Below are positions 57,414 through 64,000 of a DNA stretch of 64,000 bases, in pieces. The stretch is from Pseudofabraea citricarpa (Eukaryota; Ascomycota; Leotiomycetes; Helotiales; Dermateaceae), in NCBI GenBank assembly GCA_029641185.1, contig JAPWGK010000005.1, positions 2,170,001-2,234,000 of the forward strand, given 5' to 3'. Within the stretch, counting starts at the first letter, position 1. Every line of letters starts with the position of its first letter. Position numbers and translations under genes: made by a program. The notes beneath the pieces are model-generated. The model was not told the DNA's origin and searched no databases. It saw only the letters and a program-made list of their open reading frames with translations.

Positions 57414-59024
57414 TTAACCCTGCTGAACCCTTGTAAAGCACTGCTTACTTTCTGACGAGCCGGGCTCCTGCGCCCAAAAAACTCGGTCGATGTTCCCATT
57501 GTTGTCACTTCTGAAGATCAATTTGAACAGATCAGGGCCCGAAAATGTGAAACGGCCACGCTTTGCTTGGTCGTCAAAAGGCTGCAGCCACGTGAATGTA
57601 TCGTGATGGTAGTGCTTCAGATCCCACACCTGCGAGTCCAGGCCTTGAAAGGCAACCTGGAGAGTGGAGCCGTCGCTGCTCAGCCGGATCTGAAGATTGA
57701 ATTGACCAGCGAGGCCGACGTAGTTGCCCAAGTAAGCTTCGACGGGTTTGGGCTGTGTTCCTTTCAACCGAGCTAGATCTAGCACCCGCTGATTTTCATG
57801 CTCTCGATTTGCATGGTTTGTAGCAGCTTCTTTGGCGAGAGCGACGTAATCGTTCGGAGATGGACTATCCATGATAGTCTCTAGAAGAAGATGTGTGACC
57901 CAACCAGCAGGATCACCCAAGCCGATAGAGTTGGTTGCGACAAACAAAGCGACGTCGTACTCTGGTAGAAGTGCCAGGAATGAAGTATAACCTACTACAC
58001 TACCAGTATGGATCATCAAAAGCCCCCCTTGTTCCCCAGGTGTAATTGTAGGCATGCATTTAACAAACATGGAGTTGCAACCTACACCAGCAAGAGATTG
58101 TGGGAGCTGGAAGCGATTCATGCCCAGGCCGTATGACTTTTCTAGCAGTCCCGAAGTCCCTTTCGAGATATGACCAGAGAGCTGCTTGGAAGCATATTTG
58201 AGGGGATTTGCTGATCCTTTTGGCTTCAAATTGAGTTCTTCTTCTTGAGCGTCAAGCAAAGCCGAAGCGTAAGTTAACATGTCGTTGACAGTGCTGCGTA
58301 GTGCCTGTGCTGGAGCCATGATAGTACCGTCTTGAACTTTGGGAAATGGCATGAGGAAAGGCGAGCCGTCCTCCAGCACAGCATATGGCTTCGCTAGATT
58401 CTCTGCAGCATTGTTGTGGCTGGCGGACGTGTTACCAAGCTTTAGTGGATCCAGGATGCGATGCTGTATGAATTGGCCGTAACTCATGCCGCTCAGCTTT
58501 TCGATCACCTCCCCAACCATACAGTAATTCCAGTTGCTGTAGTCGAACTGCGTTCGAAATTTGCTCTTCGGGGCCAGTGCATTGAAGGAAGTAACCGTTT
58601 GATCTTTTCGAAGGAGTATATCCCCTTCTGCCCCATACCACCAGTTATTCGAAACCGCGAGACCAGTATTGTGGACGAGGAGATCCGTGATTGTGAGAAG
58701 TTCAGTGACAAGCGGATCTCGACTGTCTAAATCTTCCAGAATGCTTTTGATGCGCGTCGTCCAGGAGAGTTTGCCTTCATCAACGAGGATACCAACAGCA
58801 CTGGCAGTGATCGCCTTGGACAGAGACGCAACGCCGTATATGGTGTTTGAATCTGGTGCGAGCTTTTTCTCTATGTCACGATACCCATAATGGGCGGAGT
58901 GGATTATTTTACCGTTCTGCAAAACACCCAAAGATAGCCCAGGGGCTCCGGTTATGGAGCAGATTGTTTTGATGGTGGTATCTAGAGCTGCAAGCCGTGA
59001 CACGAGGTCTGGTTTCCTGCTCAT
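57414..59024 (-). CDS. Serine beta-lactamase-like / penicillin-binding-protein-fold hydrolase
   Basis: A single intact exon of 536 codons. All three active-site elements of the class C beta-lactamase/esterase family are present: SxxK as S67-L-S-K70, YxN as Y162-S-N164, and a C-terminal HTG (in MIHTGSVVGY). The C-terminal ~110 residues form an added beta-rich domain, as in fungal LACTB/EstB-type and LovD-like enzymes. No signal peptide is seen. Fungal members act as esterases, acyltransferases or lactone/lactam hydrolases, often in secondary metabolism; the substrate is not known. A paralogue with a stop codon lies at 60395-62020 on the same strand. Confidence 0.9.
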   Translation of the reverse strand: MSRKPDLVSRLAALDTTIKTICSITGAPGLSLGVLQNGKIIHSAHYGYRDIEKKLAPDSNTIYGVASLSKAITASAVGILVDEGKLSWTTRIKSILEDLDSRDPLVTELLTITDLLVHNTGLAVSNNWWYGAEGDILLRKDQTVTSFNALAPKSKFRTQFDYSNWNYCMVGEVIEKLSGMSYGQFIQHRILDPLKLGNTSASHNNAAENLAKPYAVLEDGSPFLMPFPKVQDGTIMAPAQALRSTVNDMLTYASALLDAQEEELNLKPKGSANPLKYASKQLSGHISKGTSGLLEKSYGLGMNRFQLPQSLAGVGCNSMFVKCMPTITPGEQGGLLMIHTGSVVGYTSFLALLPEYDVALFVATNSIGLGDPAGWVTHLLLETIMDSPSPNDYVALAKEAATNHANREHENQRVLDLARLKGTQPKPVEAYLGNYVGLAGQFNLQIRLSSDGSTLQVAFQGLDSQVWDLKHYHHDTFTWLQPFDDQAKRGRFTFSGPDLFKLIFRSDNNGNIDRVFWAQEPGSSESKQCFTRVQQG

Positions 59025-59465
59025 GTGTTAGTCTTACATCAATCGCAGCACTTCTGACAACGAACATCATTTCCACTTAGCACTTATGAATATTCCCGCC
59101 GCAATAGTATTCAAGTCAAGGCAGACCTTGACGGAGGAGGGGGTGGCAGGTGTCAGTACTGGTGGGTGGATTTCTGACGTTGAAATCCTGGAGCGATATT
59201 TACTGTATTCACACAACAAATTTACGGTATTTAAGCGACACGGGTCGCGAGAGTAACACGCTCGCTTAGCAGGCCATCCGGAATCTGGATGAGGTATATT
59301 CCACAAGACATTGTTACTTTGACTAATATCAAGGTTGGGTGAGGATTGATCTGAGCTCGCCTGATCTTTAAAATTAGTTGTCTGATTTGCTCGCAAGAAC
59401 CACGAGTGCGGTGGTACAAAGACTGGAAGAGGCACAAGCCCACCAAAATCTACTGGAAATTAAGA
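59025..59465. other. Intergenic, 0.4 kb
   Basis: Promoter side of the intact hydrolase and the degraded upstream part of the AsaB-like relic. Faint remains of the relic may extend leftward, but they are not readable in one frame. Confidence 0.45.
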
Positions 59466-60215
59466 TAGACTCTGGATCGGAAAGGCTTCCAATACATAAA
59501 GCACAGCAGCAGAATGACGCCATATGATTTCCAATCCTCGCAAGCCACCCAAAAAATATGCCTGCCAGAAATTGAAGAAATTCCGAAATCAACTTTGGAC
59601 CAAGTCTACATCGACTGGCGCAAACGACGGAGTGGCTCGCATTCGCTCACAGGCAAATAAGTCGACTTCAACGATAAAATATCACCTCTCGGGCCAGCTA
59701 TCCAAATCCATCTCGATCAGTCCCCAGCCACTGTCGTGCAGCGCGTTGTCCAATTTCTGCCAGAGCAAGCCGATTATCTACTGCAAGGCCGTGTAAGGCT
59801 GATCAATGTTTGGCGTCCAGTGAATGGACCCGTAGAGGATTGGCCACTCGCCGTCTGCGATGGCTCTACACTTCCAGAGACCCAGCTAGTCGAATGCGAT
59901 CGAATTCGCAGAGCGTATCTGGGATGCTCGATGTATATATTGTGGCACGAGGGCATCAAGTGGCACTACTTGAGCGACCAAATGGACCACGATGTTCTTC
60001 TCTTCAAAACGTTTGATTCTGACTCCAAAGTTGCAGCTCGCTGTAAGTCCCGGCCACCCGCTGAAATACTGCAAGCAATAGCAACTGACACTATTTTCAA
60101 AGATTGCGCCCATGGCGCGTTTAAACCCAAAAATACAAAGAAGGACGCTCCCGAGAGAGAGAGTATTGAAATTAGGGCGCTGGTTTTCACGCATCCAGAA
60201 CATCTCAGTTCTTGA
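59466..60215 (+). pseudogene. Decayed AsaB/CmcJ-like oxygenase (GA4-desaturase family), two in-frame stops
   Basis: One frame reads TLDRKGFQYIKHSS, CLPEIEEIPKSTLDQVYI, DWRKRRSGSHSLTGK, then TAA at 59658-59660, then VDFNDKISPLGPAIQIHLDQ, RVRLINVWRP, PVEDWPLAVCDGSTL and ERESIEIRALVFTHP. These are the signature blocks of the fungal AsaB/CmcJ-like family, in order. A TAG at 59466-59468 precedes the first block, and the part upstream is lost. A residue (usually Phe) also seems deleted in VYI-DWR. A 60-nt segment, 60043-60102, has GTAAGT and TTTCAAAG ends. Removing it gives AARYCAHGAFK, closer to the family, so it is probably an intron that happens to stay open. The right-hand 500 bp alone could still give a shortened protein. 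The family modifies fungal metabolites; no product is inferred. Confidence 0.7.
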
Positions 60216-60394
60216 ACACACCACTTCTTTCTCAAGGTTGCATATATCATGTATATGCGTATTTTGTGATCAATATGTTTTTATTTCTACCATAGCAAAC
60301 CATACCTCAATTCCATCGTAGTGTCTTTCTGCACTGTCCCAGCTTTTGACCGGCCTGCTCACATGAAACATTGCAAGACAAATCTCCATATAAC

Positions 60395-62020
60395 TCACAA
60401 AGGAGACGAGAGAGACTTGCAGTATTCTCCTCGATGGAAGTATTCGCCGTCCTTGATCCCGTTGGTATTCCATCTCACACCTTGGATGACGCCTCCTTCA
60501 GGTTGAAAGTGAAGTAGCCACTGTCCTGATGACGTATATGGGAAGCGACCTGCTGCGGCATTCTCGTCTTGAGTCATCAGCCAAGTAAAGACATCGTTGT
60601 TGTAATGCCTGATGACATGAGAGTGCGTACGATCGCCCTGAAACGCGATTCTGAGGAGTCCTGTATCGATATAGACGTCAAGGTACCAGTTTCCCAGATG
60701 ATTCCAGTATTTCCCAGTGTATTCAGTTAGTGGTTTGCTCTCGGTCCCTGGAATTCTATTCTTCGCCATAGTTTCATGTAACTCATACCACAGCTCAATG
60801 CCCCGATTAGACGAGGATTCCGCCAGAGCTTCAAAGTCATTTTTCTCAGGGCTGTCTAAAAGGGCTTCCAGTGCCATGGATGCAATCCAATTTGAAGCGT
60901 CAGAATTGGCCATTGTATTCGTTAAGACAACAATGGCGGATTGGGATTCCGGAAGGAGAAGCGCCCACGTCTGTGATACGGCTGAGTTGCCACCATGATA
61001 TAGAGCAAGCTGCGATTTTGATCCACGGGCAACTGTCGGCATCCTAGGCACATAATTCCTATTCAATCCCGATGATGGAATGGTATTAGGAATCTGCACA
61101 CGAAACCACCCCAACCCATAGCTATGCTCAAGCAAAGTCGGAATCGAAGTTGGGATTTGACCGCTAAAGATGGTTTGTAATTGTCTAAAAGGCGAGCCTT
61201 CTGTCGCCGTGGTCCCACGTTTCACCTCTTCGCTGGCTGCGCTCAACATATTGCTGTAAAATATGAGGAGGTCTTTCACACAACTGGCAACGCCGTTTGC
61301 CCTAAACATTATCTGGTCGTCACCAACAAATGTTTGTTCGCTCCGCCTTACAGATCCATTTGAAAGAGCCATGTAAGCTTCTGATACGTTTTCCACATTT
61401 TTGCTCCGAACCACAAATGACCTATTCATTCCTAGCGGTTGAAAGAAGTGTTTGGTGAAAAACTCTCCTAGTGAAAGGTCACTGACGGCTTCCACCGCAA
61501 GCGTCATGAGCCCGTAGTTCCAGTTATTATACTGAAACTTTTCGCGAAACCTAGTAGTGATTGGTAAGGTTGATGAGGTGATCAAAGTCTGGTCCTTGGC
61601 CAGGTATAGCCTGCCAAAGTCCTGCATCTATAAAGCGTTGTATTGTGCCAGTCCCACGCGGTGAGTGAGCAAATCGCGCACAGTTGTCTCCTGCTGGACT
61701 ACCAGGTTGTGGTGCTTGAAACCGGGCAAGATGCTGCTCAACGTGCTGTCCCAAGAAGCATCCTCTTCATCCACCAGGACACCCATCGCCGATGCTGTCA
61801 TTGCTTTTGTTATGGAAAATATGGGAACAACGGTTTCTTCGTCCATAGGTAGCTGGCATTCGACATCTCTTAAGCCAAAACCCTTTGTGTATATGACCTC
61901 TCCATGGTGCAGGACCCCGATAGCAGCGCCAGCTGTACCAGATGCCGAGAGGATTTTGGAAATGGCCGGGCCAAGAGCTTGGAGCCGATCGATCGTGCTC
62001 TTCATAGTGCAGACTGACAA
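60395..62020 (-). pseudogene. Second beta-lactamase-like hydrolase with a single in-frame TAG
   Basis: Codons 1-130 (62020-61631) include the SxxK motif as S69-I-T-K72. TAG at 61630-61628 then interrupts, and the very next codon starts a 410-codon open stretch in the same frame with YxN (FQYNNWNY), the HGG motif (YHGGNSAVS) and the same beta-rich C-terminal domain as the neighbour. In the family this position is usually Trp (LWMQ context), so a one-base TGG to TAG change explains it. No intron signals surround the stop. Apart from it the protein is full length, 541 codons. Options are a recent pseudogene, an assembly error, or stop-codon readthrough. The ATG after the stop lacks the Ser-Lys motif, so a protein starting there should be inactive. 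Confidence 0.8.
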
Positions 62021-62151
62021 TGGTTCACGCAGCAGATCGAGTGAAGGACAACTGAGGCAGTAATTCCGACTCGAAGATCAGATTTTATCAAAAAAGCCCG
62101 AGAACATCAATGGAATGGTTACAACTCTCTGTTAGGATGACTGTGTTGACT

Positions 62152-62190
62152 TGGATGATCTGGAATGATCTGGGATGATCTGGGATGATC
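62152..62190. repeat. 10-bp tandem repeat, 4 copies
   Basis: TGGRATGATC-type unit repeated four times with small changes, about 130 bp upstream of the second hydrolase start (on the other strand). Confidence 0.9.
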
Positions 62191-62503
62191 CTCCCCACTC
62201 AGTCAGCTCTACACACTAGACTATACTATATGGAGCGGGTCGCGCCGTCGCTGTAGCCGAGCCGAGAGGGGGTTTATCGGTGAGCAAAAGTAGCATGTTT
62301 ACTGTAATTTTCTCATCTGGACTATTTGCTATTTTGAATATGAACACAGCGACTACAAGATATTATATATATAATTTTAAGCAGCTTGCATAAGGCTACG
62401 GAACAGCAACATCCATTTATGACCCCACCATCGGTCGTCCTGTGTGTGTGATTGTTGGAGAATCCAGTCTACAGAAGAAAATCCATTGATCTTCTTTGGT
62501 CTA

Positions 62504-62716
62504 ATGTCTCAATCGCCGCCTGTTCAAGAACTCGCCATCCAAACACCATCGTCCACCATCCAGCCCCCCACAAGACTGGATGAACAAGCACAATGGCAGA
62601 GCCTACTCTCAGAAAAGCGTAATCGGTTTGAGATATCACAAAACCAGGACTATTTCCATTTTGCACATCTCGACGAGTTCCGAAACTTTCTAGACACCCT
62701 CGGCAAAAAGTATTAG
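62504..62716 (+). CDS. Short unrecognised ORF, possibly a gene fragment
   Basis: ATG at 62504 opens 70 codons ending NFLDTLGKKY then TAG. The same frame stays open for another ~34 codons past the TAG, and a further short open piece with GNPELHWPLRDIFRDFADYC lies at about 63000-63121. The pieces have protein-like composition, but I do not recognise a family, and no splice signals clearly join them. This could be another decayed gene like its neighbours. Confidence 0.3.
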   Translation: MSQSPPVQELAIQTPSSTIQPPTRLDEQAQWQSLLSEKRNRFEISQNQDYFHFAHLDEFRNFLDTLGKKY

Positions 62717-64000
62717 GCGAAAGCCTGCATCGATATGGATGAGCAAGTACAAGTGACAACTTTAAGCGTATGCAATCTATCCGTTTACGGGAGCAATGAA
62801 TTTCATGGCCCAAGCAAATGAAGCATTCTTCAGCATATGGGGCGCCTTGCAAGCAATTATACATGCACTTTTTCTTGGCCAGCTTCGAGATCAAACGCTG
62901 GCAATGCGAAAAAAGCTCCTATTACAAATATTCATATTACTCATATGTTCTGCAACACTCAAACACACTCGCTAGCAAATTCAAAATGCTCAGACTTGAA
63001 CGATTCAATGCCCTTGTTCCAGTACTCCCAACTCCTCTACCCGGGCAATCCAGAACTACACTGGCCACTCAGAGACATATTTAGAGATTTCGCAGACTAC
63101 TGTCTGAAGACAATTGCATAATTGTCTCGCAATCCTGGCGGAAAGTAATCAAGAGGTACCTGCCCACTGAATTCCATGTTCTAATCTCGTATTCCTAGGC
63201 AATTTTCTTCGACGTGCTGTAGATTGTAGTCCTAAGAAGAATCTGATTTAAATCAAAGTAAGCATCGCAAGGAATCAGACAAAATTTCAAGAGGCAGTTA
63301 ATAGAGGCCATAGGGAAACAACACAAGTTGATCACACAATCCCAAAGTAATGAATCTTCCAGTAACTAAGCAAAGCTCGTCTGCAGCCAGCAGCGGCGCT
63401 GAGAGAGTCTGTTGAATAATGAAAATGATCTGAGTTTCTTCGGAGGCCTTTGTGGCAACGATTTGAAAAACGCGATGATATAAGTCACAGCGCGCGCTAT
63501 CATATAACCGTAAGCGAGGAAGGAAATATCTATTTTTAACTGCGTAGATGTTAGGTTGACCTTGCTGACCCTGCCAACTGCGACAAGATAAAGAAACTTA
63601 AACCAAATCTCTGGGCGAAACTAACATTATGCATTTCAGCAAGTCGAAGGTGTTAAAAAGCGTACGAAAACGAAACGACAACAGGCAGTCGAGTTTCAAA
63701 ACAAGATTCCTTTTCATCCAAAAAGCTCACATATACCCGGCATATATGAAAGAACCAACCACGATGCCATGACGACAAAGTACAGGAAAAAAGAATTTTC
63801 GTTATTAATTTCCTCAATGGGTATACTAAACCACAGTAATCATATTATACCCCGGTGGCCAATCTACCGATGTGGTTCCTAACGCCATGCTCTGAATCGC
63901 ATCATATGTACCGTATGCACCCATTCCTTAAACTCCATCCATGTGCGTATGCGCATACTCAAGTCCCCTACCTCGAGTTGTCCTCGTCACTCCAGCCTGC
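62717..64000. other. Right end of window, no complete gene seen
   Basis: Apart from the short frames at 62818-63121, nothing on either strand reaches recognisable length or content. AT-rich. Confidence 0.5.

Noticed and set aside
61628..61630. Two separate genes split at the TAG
   Set aside because: The frame is continuous across the stop, and the second part lacks the Ser-x-x-Lys motif, so a split of one gene is the simpler reading.

Overview
The window is nuclear DNA of a filamentous ascomycete. The evidence is short spliceosomal introns (about 45-70 nt, GTRNGT at the donor, CTAAC-like branch sites, YAG at the acceptor), widely spaced genes, and families typical of Pezizomycotina: a Ppo oxygenase, a Pth11-type rhodopsin-domain protein, a DHA2 drug transporter, a STAND/ankyrin-type gene and an AsaB-like oxygenase. 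The overall gene style suggests Leotiomycetes (Helotiales, Botrytis/Sclerotinia-like), but that is an inference from remembered families. Exon boundaries were worked out by hand from splice signals, reading phase and family conservation.

Layout. 1-10 kb: 3' part of a fatty-acid oxygenase with a P450 domain, a WW-domain/glycine-zipper protein, a MYND-finger protein and a Pth11-like membrane protein, followed by a gene-poor stretch to 14.9 kb. 14.9-30 kb: a PLP aminotransferase, a secreted subtilisin-like protease, an allantoate/nicotinate-type MFS permease with a GC-AG intron, a DHA2 MFS transporter and an SRPK-type kinase. 30.7-33.2 kb: a decayed STAND/ankyrin-type gene with two in-frame stops and a homopolymer frameshift. 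33.7 kb: a tRNA-like gene whose T-stem is interrupted by a 50-nt insertion with spliceosomal intron signals. 34.7-53.2 kb: housekeeping genes (NatB catalytic subunit, ATP synthase delta, Sar1, a patatin-type lipase) mixed with two large low-complexity proteins. 53.2-57.4 kb: no convincing gene, but a striking array of about 16 copies of a 27-bp motif spaced roughly 80-190 bp apart, with one gap of 388 bp. 57.4-62 kb: two paralogous serine beta-lactamase-like hydrolases flanking an AsaB-like oxygenase relic. One hydrolase carries a single TAG where a conserved Trp is expected.

Most notable. (1) The 27-bp motif array, which superficially resembles a repeat-spacer locus but looks more like a diverged ~126-bp satellite with a constrained core. 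(2) The intron-interrupted tRNA-like gene. (3) A local cluster of single-lesion pseudogenes at 59.4-62 kb that may be the remains of a small metabolic cluster. The housekeeping genes show no sign of operon-like organisation. Each gene appears to be transcribed on its own.
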